Under the pieces are notes generated by a model, which was not told the origin of the DNA, searched no databases, and saw nothing but the letters and a program-made list of their open reading frames with translations. A stretch of 64,000 nt of DNA from positions 1 through 64,000 of the forward strand of contig NZ_RKRF01000007.1 of assembly GCF_003843875.1 (NCBI RefSeq), read 5' to 3'. This stretch comes from Aquisalibacillus elongatus (GTDB lineage Bacteria; Bacillota; Bacilli; Bacillales; Alkalibacillaceae). This document shows, piece after piece, positions 44,628 to 52,968 of the stretch (positions within the stretch are counted from its first letter, which is position 1; each line of letters begins with the position of its first letter). Made by a program: the position numbers and the translations under genes.

Positions 44628-45166
44628 AAAAGCAAGATGTTTTAATCATTACGTTGTTATTTATTGTATTTTTTGTTTTTTATATGACGACTAACCCTCA
44701 TTACGGTGATGCGGCGGCGATGCACCATATGGATATGGTGTATCGAGGTTCACCTGAAGTTCCGAGTGATCTTGAGGTGGCGACTGATCCGTCGTTTGAG
44801 GTTGGTGAGCGGGTGGTAAGTCGTGCTGATCACATGGTTGGCATGATGGATGGTATTGAGGTGACGATTGTGGGTGCGTTTGATACGGTGGCGTATGCGA
44901 CGACCTACACATCAACGAATTCTGGGATGTTGGTTGAAAATCATAAGTGGATCGTGCGTGAGGAAATCGTAGAAAAAGGTGATCTTGAAGACGGGATGGA
45001 AGTCCAAACGACTGCCGAACATATGAAAGGGATGCGTAATGCTGTACATACGATAGATTACGCAATACCGACAACTGTCTATATGGTAGATTTTGAATTG
45101 CCAAACGGCGTTCAAGTGACGAATCATAAATGGGTGATTGAGGAAGAACTTGAGGCTATTGAGTAA
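44624..45166 (+). CDS. YdhK-like protein with two DUF1541 repeats
   Basis: A 180-aa protein. One N-terminal membrane anchor (VLIITLLFIVFFVFYM) is followed by two DUF1541 repeats, about 50-110 and 115-175: FEVGERVVSRADHMVGMMDG and EDGMEVQTTAEHMKGMRNAV, each with H-M-x-G-M and a closing NHKWV. The Met/His-rich pattern suggests binding of copper or another soft metal outside the membrane. In related genomes YdhK-like genes are often near copper or metal-stress genes (from memory). It is translationally coupled to the DUF2243 gene. Confidence 0.8.
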   Translation: MKKQDVLIITLLFIVFFVFYMTTNPHYGDAAAMHHMDMVYRGSPEVPSDLEVATDPSFEVGERVVSRADHMVGMMDGIEVTIVGAFDTVAYATTYTSTNSGMLVENHKWIVREEIVEKGDLEDGMEVQTTAEHMKGMRNAVHTIDYAIPTTVYMVDFELPNGVQVTNHKWVIEEELEAIE

Positions 45167-45174
45167 AGTGAGTT

Positions 45175-45330
45175 TCGGGAATAGGAGCTTCTGAATCGGG
45201 AATAGAATGGTTCTTTTCGGGAATTGGACGGTAGTTTTCGAGAGTAAAAAGTTGTTTTCGGGAATAGAACACAGGTATTCGAGAATAGAAGGTGGACAAT
45301 CGAGAATAGAGCATCATGTTTCGGGAATAG
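45175..45330. repeat. Intergenic array 1: eight copies of a TCGGGAATAG core every 21 bp
   Basis: Cores start at 45175, 45196, 45217, 45238, 45258, 45279, 45300 and 45321. Seven-base to ten-base cores (TCGGGAATAG, with TCGAGAATAG and TCGGGAATTG variants) are separated by unconserved 10-11 nt. The array begins 9 bases after the ydhK stop and ends just before a terminator. The period of 21 is two helical turns and also seven codons, so it creates false frames. Confidence 0.85.
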
Positions 45331-45332
45331 AC

Positions 45333-45361
45333 AAACCCCGCAGGTCGCCTGCGGGGTTTCA
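45333..45361. terminator. bidirectional terminator
   Basis: A perfect 12-bp stem AAACCCCGCAGG with its complement around a TCG loop lies between the convergent ydhK-like and exoA genes. Confidence 0.9.
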
Positions 45362-46114
45362 TTATAAGTTAATCTCCATCACAATCGGGCAGTGGTCGCT
45401 GCCGTGGACTTCTGTATGTGCGTCTGAATCTAGTAGTTTGTCCTCTAGTCTTTCTGAAACGATAAAATAATCAATTCTCCAGCCAATATTTCGTTCGCGG
45501 ACGGTTTTCATGTAGGACCACCAGGTGAAGATGTCGTCGCGATTGGGATGAAAGTGTCTTAGCGTATCAATAAAACCATTATCTAACAAACGCGTCATCT
45601 TGCCCCGTTCTTCTGTGGTGAATCCTGAGTTTCCGTGGTTGGACTTGTCATTCCGAACGTCGATTGGCTGATGGGCGACGTTCATATCGCCGCATAGAAT
45701 GACGGGCTTGTCCTGATCGAGCTTCTGAATATAGTCATAGAATTCGTCTTCCCAATCCAGTCGGTGCGGTAGTCTTGCAAGTGAGCGCTGGGAGTTTGGG
45801 ACGTAGAGAGTGACAAAATAATAGTCCTCAAATTCGATTGTTAGAATACGCCCTTCTGGGTGCGAATCGCCGTTCATGCCGTATGTGACACTGACCGGTG
45901 TTTTCTTCGTGAAAACGGCCGTCCCGGCATAACCTTTCCTCTCGGCATAATTCCAGTACTGCTCATAACCGTCTAATTCTAAATCAATCTGGCCTTCTTG
46001 TAATTTAATTTCCTGTACGGCAAAAATGTCCGCATCAACTTCATGAAAGTAATCTAGAAAACCTTTACGTACAGCTGCACGTAGGCCATTAACGTTCCAA
46101 GATACGAGTTTCAT
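45362..46114 (-). CDS. exoA: Exodeoxyribonuclease III (AP endonuclease)
   Basis: A 250-aa protein of normal length: KLVSWNVNGLRAAVRKGF, ADIFAVQEIKLQ with the metal-binding glutamate, VILCGDMNVAHQPIDV, and the C-terminal WRIDYFIVSERL and EVHGSDHCPI with the catalytic Asp-His. It cleaves DNA at abasic sites and degrades 3' ends in base excision repair. ATG 46114 follows AGAGGAG by 9 nt; upstream ATGs lie before that site. Confidence 0.95.
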   Translation of the reverse strand: MKLVSWNVNGLRAAVRKGFLDYFHEVDADIFAVQEIKLQEGQIDLELDGYEQYWNYAERKGYAGTAVFTKKTPVSVTYGMNGDSHPEGRILTIEFEDYYFVTLYVPNSQRSLARLPHRLDWEDEFYDYIQKLDQDKPVILCGDMNVAHQPIDVRNDKSNHGNSGFTTEERGKMTRLLDNGFIDTLRHFHPNRDDIFTWWSYMKTVRERNIGWRIDYFIVSERLEDKLLDSDAHTEVHGSDHCPIVMEINL

Positions 46115-46180
46115 AGTGTGTTGCTCCTCTCTTTTTCCGACCATCATTTTACCATAAGAAAAAGTTTTTTAAAAAAGTGA

Positions 46181-46278
46181 TTGACTTTCAAAGTGTATTA
46201 ACCATATAATACAGTTATCGGTGTATTAAGCGATTAATACATATTTTTTTGCGCAAGGTGTATTAAGGTGTTAATACA
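46181..46278 (+). promoter_or_regulatory. Promoter with three operator inverted repeats for the GntR-ABC operon
   Basis: TTGACT (46181-46186) and TATAAT (46205-46210) are 18 bp apart. Three inverted repeats follow: TGTATTA-n6-TAATACA (46194-46213, over the promoter), and TGTATTAA-n4-TTAATACA twice (46222-46241 and 46259-46278). They precede the GntR gene by 42-125 nt and are the likely autoregulatory sites. Confidence 0.8.
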
Positions 46279-46319
46279 TGAACTCGAGTAAGCTTACTTA
46301 ATAAAACGGGAGTGTCTAG

Positions 46320-46697
46320 ATGAATATACAATTCAATAACCGTGATCCCGTCTATGTGCAAGTGGTTCGGTATTTTAAGAACCAGATTGCGAAGGGGTTT
46401 TTAGAGCCTGGTCAGGCGATTCCGTCACGGCGGGAGTTGGCCAATCAGCTCAAGATCAATCCTAATACGGCACAGCGGGCTTATAAGGAAATGGAGGAAG
46501 AAGGTTTGATTAAAACAGAAAAGAATCAACCGAGTCGTGTGACCTCTGATGAGAATGTTTTACAAGACTTAAGGGATGAATTGATTGTGCAAGCTGTCAG
46601 TGAATTTGTTAGTTCGGTTAAATCGATCAATGTTTCCTTAGACGAGGCGCTTAATCTAGTCAAACAAAAGTACGAAAAGGGGGATTCAGATGATTGA
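46320..46697 (+). CDS. GntR family regulator, YtrA subfamily
   Basis: A 125-aa protein with the GntR winged helix (VYVQVVRYFKNQIAKGFL, GQAIPSRRELANQLKINPNT, AYKEMEEEGLIKT) and only a short C-terminal helix, which marks the YtrA subfamily. These regulate adjacent ABC transporter genes, often in response to cell-wall-active peptides or stress. Its promoter carries three matching palindromes. GGGAG precedes the ATG by 7 nt. It overlaps the ATPase gene by 8 bases. Confidence 0.88.
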   Translation: MNIQFNNRDPVYVQVVRYFKNQIAKGFLEPGQAIPSRRELANQLKINPNTAQRAYKEMEEEGLIKTEKNQPSRVTSDENVLQDLRDELIVQAVSEFVSSVKSINVSLDEALNLVKQKYEKGDSDD

Positions 46698-47379
46698 AGT
46701 AAACGATGTGGTTAAAAAGTTCGGGCGTAAAGAAGTGTTAAAAGGAATTTCGTTTACGGCGAATAAAGGTGAGATCACGTGTTTGATCGGTATCAACGGT
46801 GTCGGGAAAACGACAATTTTAAATGCGATTATGAAACTGACGCCGATTAATTCGGGAGAAATTTTAGTCGATGGTAAGAAAGTGACGAAATCGACGTTTG
46901 AAAAAATAACGTTTATTCCCGATTCCACGATTATGCTTCCGGGCTTTACGATCAACGAAGCGATGGATTTTATGAACGACTATTATGAAGTTTGGAACCA
47001 AGAACGAGCAAATGAATTTTTGAAGTTTTTTAGATTAAATCCAGAAGATAAAATTTCGACTTTATCAAAAGGGAATACGGCGAAAACGAACTTGTTGTTA
47101 GGTTTATCGTTAGACGTCGACTACGTTTTAATGGATGAGCCGTTTTCAGGGATTGATATGTTCAGCCGCGAGCAGATTGCGGAAGTATTCACAACGCATC
47201 TCATTGAAGACCGTGGCGTCATTATTACGACGCATGAAATCAATGATATCGAACATTTGATTGATAAAGCTGTATTACTTGATGAAGGTGAGATTTATAA
47301 AGAATTTAACACAGAGGAGATTCGTGAGGAAGAAGGCAAATCTGTGGTTGATGTGATGCGGGAGGTGTATCGCGGATGA
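46690..47379 (+). CDS. ABC transporter ATP-binding protein
   Basis: A 229-aa ATPase: LIGINGVGKTTILNAI (Walker A), LSKGNTAKTNLLLGLS in place of the usual LSGGQ signature, YVLMDEPFSGID (Walker B), and TTHEINDIEHL (H-loop). The altered signature is common in YtrB-like ATPases. AAGGGGG lies ahead of the ATG. It forms an exporter-type complex with the permease that overlaps it by ATGA. Confidence 0.9.
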   Translation: MIEVNDVVKKFGRKEVLKGISFTANKGEITCLIGINGVGKTTILNAIMKLTPINSGEILVDGKKVTKSTFEKITFIPDSTIMLPGFTINEAMDFMNDYYEVWNQERANEFLKFFRLNPEDKISTLSKGNTAKTNLLLGLSLDVDYVLMDEPFSGIDMFSREQIAEVFTTHLIEDRGVIITTHEINDIEHLIDKAVLLDEGEIYKEFNTEEIREEEGKSVVDVMREVYRG

Positions 47380-48209
47380 GGAATTTCTTAAAATTAACGA
47401 ACTTTGAATTTAATCGTATAAGTAAGTTGTTGTTTTCATTGATGGGCTTTGTGCTACTGATTCAGCTGATTGGCGTGTTTTTTGAAGTCTGGATGTACAA
47501 TAATCGAATTGATTCGCTTATGACTGAAAATCAAATGACAGAGGCACAGGCGCTTAACCAAGTAGGGGAGCTTTCATTCGCCATGGTAATGTATAGCATG
47601 TTTTTCTTAGGTCCGATTTTTATTAGTGTCGGGGCGATGTTGTTTTACATCTTTTTAATTTGGTATCGCGAATGGTTTGGCAAAAATACGTTTATTTATC
47701 GACTGTTAATGTTACCGACAGAGCGTATAAATATATTCTTTTCAAAATTAGTAACGATTGTGGTGGCGACATTAACGTTAGTCGGGTTTCAGTTTTTAGC
47801 GTTGTTAATAGAGAATTCGATTTTTAATGCGTTAGTTTCTGATCCGTTCTTGAGTGAAATGAATGTTGTGAACTTAATCTCTCAAGATCCATTGATATCA
47901 ATGATCTTTCCGCATAGTTTGGATGGAATCTTATTGGTTTACGGTTTCGGGGCTGTTATTGTTGGCGTTTTATTTACAGCGATTTTGCTTGAAAGAAGTT
48001 ACCGAATTAAGGGAATTGCAGCCGCCATTTTATACGCAATAGTCGTCAGTGCGCTATTAGCATCACCATTTGCAGTGAATGAATTATTACTTAATGGTTA
48101 CATGTATCCTGGCGAAATTTTATTCACTTTTGCTGTTATGGCATTACTCGTTCTAATGGTATCGATTGTTATTAGCCGAAAATTATTAAACGATAAGATT
48201 CGAGTGTAA
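47376..48209 (+). CDS. ABC transporter permease
   Basis: A 277-aa protein with six membrane helices, for example LLFSLMGFVLLIQLIGVFF, AMVMYSMFFLGPIFISVGAM, IVVATLTLVGFQFLALLI and AAAILYAIVVSALLASPFAV. It has no periplasmic-binding motif. It starts within the stop of the ATPase gene. The substrate is unknown; membrane-stress or peptide export is likely for this type. Confidence 0.85.
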   Translation: MRNFLKLTNFEFNRISKLLFSLMGFVLLIQLIGVFFEVWMYNNRIDSLMTENQMTEAQALNQVGELSFAMVMYSMFFLGPIFISVGAMLFYIFLIWYREWFGKNTFIYRLLMLPTERINIFFSKLVTIVVATLTLVGFQFLALLIENSIFNALVSDPFLSEMNVVNLISQDPLISMIFPHSLDGILLVYGFGAVIVGVLFTAILLERSYRIKGIAAAILYAIVVSALLASPFAVNELLLNGYMYPGEILFTFAVMALLVLMVSIVISRKLLNDKIRV

Positions 48210-48220
48210 GGAGGGATCGT

Positions 48221-49354
48221 ATGAAAAAGTATTGGAAAACGATTGTTGTATTAACGGTTTTAGTTGTAGGGATTGGTTCATATTTGGTTCAAACATCGTT
48301 GGTTGCTAACTCATTACCAGAGCTTCAAATAGAACATGTGAGTGGGGATGAATCGTTAGCGGAGTCAGTGGTTCTATCAGGTAAGTATGCTGATGGAAAG
48401 TCAGCGCCTGAGTGGTTAACATTGGATTATAAAGGAACAGAGTATATGTCTGAAAGATCGTTTATTGAGCAAATGGTTGGTAAGCGTGGACCCGTGCAGG
48501 AGCGTTTGATTGACGAACATAAAGGCTTTATGCGAGGTGTTTCTTACCTGCACGACAATTTTTACGAAGATGATGAAGTGTTAGCTGTTGCAGAGACTAG
48601 TTGGGATTTTAGTTTTCAAACAGCGAATATAGAACTGTCTTATCTTAAGAAAGAGTCTGGCGAAGAAGTTCACGAAACCCTTCATTTAGGGAGCATGGAT
48701 TATGCTCATATTTTAGAAGTGCAATATCATGAAAATAAAATTATGGTTTTTGCAGAAGGATATTTCAATAATGGTAATGGCCTGATTGAAATGGTCTATG
48801 ATTTAGAAGAAGACCGAATGACCCAGAATGAACTATTAGAAAATAAAAGTCAGAATAGCAATCACATGTCATTCAGTAAGGTCAACGATTCAGTGACTTA
48901 TCAGCCTATGGATCACTTGATTTTTAGGTCGACTGAGGAACAGCTGAGTAATGAAGGTCGAGTAGAAGTCGCTGGAACTAAATTTTATCAATATGATGTG
49001 AACGAAATGGAACTATCCGAGCTGGAGTTACCGATTAACGAGAATGGTTTTGTTTCAGGTTTTGATGGTAATACAGTTTATTTCGAAGAGCAAACACCAG
49101 AGGAAATTAAAATCACCCCTTTTAATATAGAAGGCGGGGATTTTAAAGAAGATTTTGTTTTTGAGAAAGCTAATGAAGATGATCAATTTATGTTTAATTA
49201 TAAAATTAAAGACGGTAATTTGTATGTTTTGAATCATTTAGAACTTCGTGTCATTGATCTTGAAAATAAAGAAACATTGTATGAAGGTGAAATTACAATT
49301 GATAACGAAGAACAACTAGAAAATTTAGAGTTAAACAGGATGGAGTTTAGATAG
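48221..49354 (+). CDS. Membrane-anchored extracellular protein of unknown function in the ABC operon
   Basis: A 377-aa protein. One N-terminal helix (TIVVLTVLVVGIGSYLV) acts as anchor or uncleaved signal. The rest is an acidic, beta-rich extracellular domain of alternating strands (KIMVFAEGYFNNGNGLIEMV; TKFYQYDVNEMELSELEL), which may form a propeller. AAGGAGGG lies ahead of the ATG, 11 bases after the permease stop. It probably assists the transporter as a sensor or cofactor. No family is recognised. A terminator follows. Confidence 0.72.
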   Translation: MKKYWKTIVVLTVLVVGIGSYLVQTSLVANSLPELQIEHVSGDESLAESVVLSGKYADGKSAPEWLTLDYKGTEYMSERSFIEQMVGKRGPVQERLIDEHKGFMRGVSYLHDNFYEDDEVLAVAETSWDFSFQTANIELSYLKKESGEEVHETLHLGSMDYAHILEVQYHENKIMVFAEGYFNNGNGLIEMVYDLEEDRMTQNELLENKSQNSNHMSFSKVNDSVTYQPMDHLIFRSTEEQLSNEGRVEVAGTKFYQYDVNEMELSELELPINENGFVSGFDGNTVYFEEQTPEEIKITPFNIEGGDFKEDFVFEKANEDDQFMFNYKIKDGNLYVLNHLELRVIDLENKETLYEGEITIDNEEQLENLELNRMEFR

Positions 49355-49364
49355 CGTTAGGGAT

Positions 49365-49400
49365 AAAGTTGACCATTATAGGCTGGTCAACTTTTATTTT
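49365..49400 (+). terminator. terminator of the GntR-ABC operon
   Basis: An 11-bp perfect stem (AAAGTTGACCA and complement) with an 8-nt loop is followed by TTATTTT, starting 11 bases after the previous stop. Confidence 0.87.
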
Positions 49401-49416
49401 AATGGAGGGAAATGTC

Positions 49417-50001
49417 TTGAAGAAGCCATTTATTTTATTTTCTATGGCAGTGGGATTTGTGGTCGGACTATTTTCAGTTATATCGGATCATATTCCTTAT
49501 ATGGTTCAGGATGTAACGAAATTTGAGATGATCATTTTCTACTTAGCCGTTATGATTAACTCCTTACCCTTTTGGTTTATGATGGCTATGTTCGTGGGAT
49601 ATTGGTTTGGGCGAGAACTAAAAGAGGCTCTATTATTAGGTGGTTTATATACAGTAGTAGCAATAACGTTTTACTTTGTCATTGGAGCTTATTATAACCA
49701 TGTTATTGTTCAAGAAGTTCCGCCAGTATCAGTATCTTGGGTTGGTCAAATTAAAACTTATGCGATATGGTACGGGGCATCTATTGTCGGCGGTAGTTTA
49801 GGCGGTGGGTTAGGTCATTTGATTAAGTGGTCGCCTTATGCTTTATTGCTTCTAGTGGTTGGGTTAATTTTGCAGCTTAATGTCAATGGTGCGAGTAGCT
49901 GGGGAAATGTTATTGGCATTGCTCAAAATGTGAGTTTCTGTATAATTGTGGTAAGTATTTTTATATATTTAGGTGTCATGAATAAAAGGGGGAGTCAGTG
50001 A
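49417..50001 (+). CDS. 194-aa membrane protein
   Basis: A 194-aa protein with five or six hydrophobic helices (FILFSMAVGFVVGLFSVI, MIIFYLAVMINSLPFWFMMA, LLLGGLYTVVAITFYFVIGA, SIVGGSLGGGLGHLI, SPYALLLLVVGLILQLNV, CIIVVSIFIYLGV). TTG 49417 has GGAGGG 7 nt upstream; starts further up lie inside the terminator. The gene reads through into the next by TGATG overlap. The family is unknown. Confidence 0.65.
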   Translation: MKKPFILFSMAVGFVVGLFSVISDHIPYMVQDVTKFEMIIFYLAVMINSLPFWFMMAMFVGYWFGRELKEALLLGGLYTVVAITFYFVIGAYYNHVIVQEVPPVSVSWVGQIKTYAIWYGASIVGGSLGGGLGHLIKWSPYALLLLVVGLILQLNVNGASSWGNVIGIAQNVSFCIIVVSIFIYLGVMNKRGSQ

Positions 50002-50375
50002 TGAAAAGTGTGATAAAAAGTCAGATCAATACAGTATTTATTCATGTAAGTGATTTGAGAGAGTCGGTTAATTGGTATAGTCAATTGCTCGGTCATGACG
50101 TTGACTTAAGTAAGGTTTCCGATCCAGTTTATAATTTCCAACTGAACCACCATACTGGTTTAACGTTAGATTCAGGGCCGAATGGTGAAACAAAAGACAT
50201 TAAGGCTTCTCAATATCCGTTGTTTAATTTTCATACCGATGATATTCAGAAATCTTATGAGGATCTGCAAAAGCAAGGTTATCAAATCGAAACCGACATT
50301 ATTGAATTTGATGATTTGGCTTATTTTAACGTTAGTGACCCAGATCAGAATATTATTATGATATGTAATGCTTAA
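50001..50375 (+). CDS. VOC (glyoxalase/bleomycin-resistance fold) family protein
   Basis: A 124-aa protein: NTVFIHVSDLRESVNWYSQLLG opens the fold, with FNFHTDDIQKSYEDLQKQG as the second module and YFNVSDPDQNIIMI at the end. VOC proteins include lyases, dioxygenases and antibiotic-binding proteins, and the substrate cannot be told here. The ATG overlaps the stop of the membrane gene upstream (TGATG). Confidence 0.82.
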   Translation: MKSVIKSQINTVFIHVSDLRESVNWYSQLLGHDVDLSKVSDPVYNFQLNHHTGLTLDSGPNGETKDIKASQYPLFNFHTDDIQKSYEDLQKQGYQIETDIIEFDDLAYFNVSDPDQNIIMICNA

Positions 50376-50470
50376 TCGTCCACCTAAACTTCTAAAGAAG
50401 TAGATGAATTCAAAAGATTAATTCACTCATGTATGCTTAAAAAATTAAACCGCAAGAACTCGGAAGAAAT

Positions 50471-50514
50471 CTCACCTCATACTTGGTACGCTTAAAATAA
50501 TAAGGGGTGAGGAG
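50471..50514 (+). promoter_or_regulatory. Possible ribosome-site-hiding hairpin before the permease gene
   Basis: CTCACCTC at 50471-50478 can pair with GGGGTGAG at 50504-50511 (7 pairs plus one G-U), which covers the start of the GGTGAGGAG ribosome binding site. The intervening 25 bases are AT-rich. It could regulate translation, or be chance. Confidence 0.3.
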
Positions 50515-50516
50515 TT

Positions 50517-51803
50517 ATGCAAGATAAACCTATTGGATTATATCAAGGAATTGCTTTATATATTGCAGCTGTTTTGGGATCAGGCGTTCTTTTTGTGTCT
50601 GGGGTAACGGCTTCAATGGCTGGACCTGCTTCCATAATTTCGTGGCTAGTTGTGATTTTAATTAGTTTTCCGCTGGCTTATACGTTTGCTAGCTTGGCTC
50701 GAAAATATCCTGATGCTGGTGGAACTGCAACTTTTGTAAGAATCTCTTTTGGATATCATCTTGGCAATATTGTAGGATGGTTTTACTTTGTAACAGCAGT
50801 AGTCGGACAAACAATTGTATCCTTAACTGGTGCTTTTTATGTTAGTCAAGCATTTGGGTTTTCGCATTTTGAAACAACTCTCATTGCCATCTTCATTTTG
50901 GTAATTGCTGGAGTTTCAAATTATTATGGTTTAACGGTTAGTGGTAAAGTCGCGTTAATTCTAAGTGCATGTTTATTGGTTCTTTTATTATTAACTGTCT
51001 TGGTGTCATTACCACATATAGATTGGGACAACTTTAGCCCTTTCCTTCCGAGCGGGTGGTTTTCTGTTGGAAGTGCGATAACTATTATTTTTTGGTCATT
51101 TTTTGGTTGGGAGGCCATTTGTAGTCTGGCGAATAATTTTAAAAGGCCTGAAAAAGATATTGCGAAAAGTACAGTTATTAGTGCCATCATCATTGGTGTA
51201 TTGTTCTTGGCGTTAAGTTTGGTCACTATTGGTACAGCAACCTATGGAAGTATAGAAAGTAACCTATCACCTATTGGTGTTATGATGGAAGAAACAGTTG
51301 GAATAGGCGCTAAAATTGTAACGGCTATACTAGCTTTAATTATTTGCACAGGTACAGTAAATGCATTTGTAGCTAGTCTTGCTCAATTAGGTTATTCGTT
51401 AAGTCGGGATGGTGCATTTCCAAAATACTTTTCAAGACTAGATACATCAACTCAAATTCCCAGACGTGTGGTTTTACTTGTGATCTCCTTTGCGATCGCA
51501 GGTGTATTAATAACAGAGTTCTTATCAATGACATTTAACGATATTTTGTTTATCCCCACTTCTCTTGGAATTTTAGTTTACATATTTTCAATGGCAGCTG
51601 GGTTAAAGTTGCTGAAGAAGTACAAGATAGAATGGTGGGCGTCGTTAGTATCTTTCATTTTATGTTTACTAGTGGTACCATTTTTTCAACTATATATCTT
51701 TGTTCCATTAATAGTCGTTACTATATATGTGGTTTATATGAAGGTTATTAAAAGACTTTTCGCCCAAAAGGGAGTGTTAAGTTCTCATGTTGAACCAAAA
51801 TAG
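50517..51803 (+). CDS. APC family amino acid permease
   Basis: A 428-aa protein with about 12 membrane helices. The first carries GIALYIAAVLGSGVLFVSG, the conserved unwound GSG substrate segment; ISWLVVILISFPLAYTFASL, ARKYPDAGGTATFVR and FFGWEAICSLANNFKRPEKD are also typical of APC transporters, the YjeH-like exporter branch among them. GTGAGGAG lies 3 nt before the ATG. It overlaps the adaA gene by 17 bases in another frame, an unusual partner. Confidence 0.88.
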   Translation: MQDKPIGLYQGIALYIAAVLGSGVLFVSGVTASMAGPASIISWLVVILISFPLAYTFASLARKYPDAGGTATFVRISFGYHLGNIVGWFYFVTAVVGQTIVSLTGAFYVSQAFGFSHFETTLIAIFILVIAGVSNYYGLTVSGKVALILSACLLVLLLLTVLVSLPHIDWDNFSPFLPSGWFSVGSAITIIFWSFFGWEAICSLANNFKRPEKDIAKSTVISAIIIGVLFLALSLVTIGTATYGSIESNLSPIGVMMEETVGIGAKIVTAILALIICTGTVNAFVASLAQLGYSLSRDGAFPKYFSRLDTSTQIPRRVVLLVISFAIAGVLITEFLSMTFNDILFIPTSLGILVYIFSMAAGLKLLKKYKIEWWASLVSFILCLLVVPFFQLYIFVPLIVVTIYVVYMKVIKRLFAQKGVLSSHVEPK

Positions 51804-52371
51804 TTTTTCTAAGGAAATCATGTGGGAAGCAACCGTTTCGTGTAACCCTGAGTATGATGGAATGTTCTTTTATGCTATTAAGACAACAGGGATTTTTTGT
51901 CGACCATCTTGTAGGTCAAAAACGCCAAAGTACAAAAATGTATCATTCTTTTTAAATGCTGCCAATGCACAAAAAGATGGTTATCGCCCTTGTAAGAGAT
52001 GTCGCCCTGATCTAAAGAGAACAACATATGACCCACTTGAATCTATTATAGTCGATACTCAGAAAATGATAGAACTTAATTATTGGAAAGACATTCATTT
52101 AAATGATATAGCATCAGGTGTAGGAGTCAGTCCTTTCTATTTAAATCGTCTGTTTAAGAACAGGACGGAATTGACCCCGCGTATGTATCTAGAAAACGTT
52201 AGAATCGAGAAGGCGAAAGAGCTTCTAACCTCTACTACCTTAAATAGTACAGAAGTTGGTTATCAAGTAGGTTATAAAAGTATATCGAGCTTTTATAATG
52301 CCTTTAAACGTAGGACTAGATTTACACCTAGTCAATTTCAGGCCAAAGGTGTAGAAAAAATTCAAAGTTAA
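51787..52371 (+). CDS. adaA: AdaA-type methylphosphotriester-DNA methyltransferase / AraC transcriptional activator
   Basis: A 194-aa protein. The N-terminal Ada zinc domain has FYAIKTTGIFCRPSCRSKTP and YRPCKRCRPD, giving the four cysteines, the first of which accepts methyl groups from DNA phosphotriesters. The C-terminal AraC domain (IHLNDIASGVGVSPFYLNRL, EVGYQVGYKSISSFYNAFKR) binds DNA. The methylated form activates alkylation repair genes. No ogt/adaB partner is next to it. The start is limited to ATG 51787 or nearby by an in-frame stop 9 bases upstream; AAGGGAG is 15 nt away, rather far. Confidence 0.9.
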   Translation: MLNQNSFSKEIMWEATVSCNPEYDGMFFYAIKTTGIFCRPSCRSKTPKYKNVSFFLNAANAQKDGYRPCKRCRPDLKRTTYDPLESIIVDTQKMIELNYWKDIHLNDIASGVGVSPFYLNRLFKNRTELTPRMYLENVRIEKAKELLTSTTLNSTEVGYQVGYKSISSFYNAFKRRTRFTPSQFQAKGVEKIQS

Positions 52372-52411
52372 ATTCTTTGATGAGGTTTCTATGATGGAGG
52401 GCGGAGTAAAT

Positions 52412-52954
52412 ATGAAAGAAGAAAATAATAAGGTACCAGTATGGGCTTATGAGGCAGTAAAGATTGTGAAGCCAGATCCTATGTGGATTGAGAAAGGAAT
52501 CCAAGAAGGGGATGAAGTCTACCATTCTCTTTTGGAATTTGATGTTAAAAAAGTAGAACATATTGGAAGTACGGCCATTCCTAATTTGCCTGCAAAGCCA
52601 ATTATTGATTTAATGGCTTCTCTGCCATCTTTAGAACCTATAGACAAAATAGTGGAGACGTTGGCCATAGATGACTGGCACTATGTACCTCCCGAATTAG
52701 ATAAGCGACCTTGGCGAAGGTTTTTTGTGAAAGTGAAAAACAATAAACGGGTATCACACCTGCATTTAATGCAAACAGGAGAAGACCGTTGGGAAAAACA
52801 ACTTTTATTTCGAGATAAATTAAGAGCTAACCCGCACCTTGTTGAAGAATATTCTATTATTAAACAACAGTTAGCACTGGAATTTAATAATAATCGTGAG
52901 GGTTATACAGAAGCCAAAAAGGCGTTTATTAATAGAGTGTTGCTACAAGATTGA
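52412..52954 (+). CDS. GrpB family protein (UPF0157, nucleotidyltransferase fold)
   Basis: A 180-aa protein: VEHIGSTAIPNLPAKPIIDL is the hallmark G-S-T-A and D-x-M motif of GrpB proteins, followed by RRFFVKVKNNKRVSHLHLMQ. The family has a predicted nucleotidyltransferase fold; its biological role is poorly known. ATG 52412 follows GGAGGGCGGAG closely. It is likely in one transcript with the methyltransferase gene 14 nt downstream. Confidence 0.85.
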   Translation: MKEENNKVPVWAYEAVKIVKPDPMWIEKGIQEGDEVYHSLLEFDVKKVEHIGSTAIPNLPAKPIIDLMASLPSLEPIDKIVETLAIDDWHYVPPELDKRPWRRFFVKVKNNKRVSHLHLMQTGEDRWEKQLLFRDKLRANPHLVEEYSIIKQQLALEFNNNREGYTEAKKAFINRVLLQD

Positions 52955-52968
52955 ATTGGAGGAGTATT

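Noticed and set aside
44691..45127. Minus-strand frames opposite the YdhK-like gene
   Set aside because: Low-complexity His/Pro/Ser-rich translations, the complement of the Met/His-rich real gene.
45156..45470. Open frames on both strands over array 1 rich in Y-S-R or S-R-I-E repeats
   Set aside because: The repeats come from the 21-bp period, which equals seven codons; neither frame has a ribosome site, and both overlap real gene ends.
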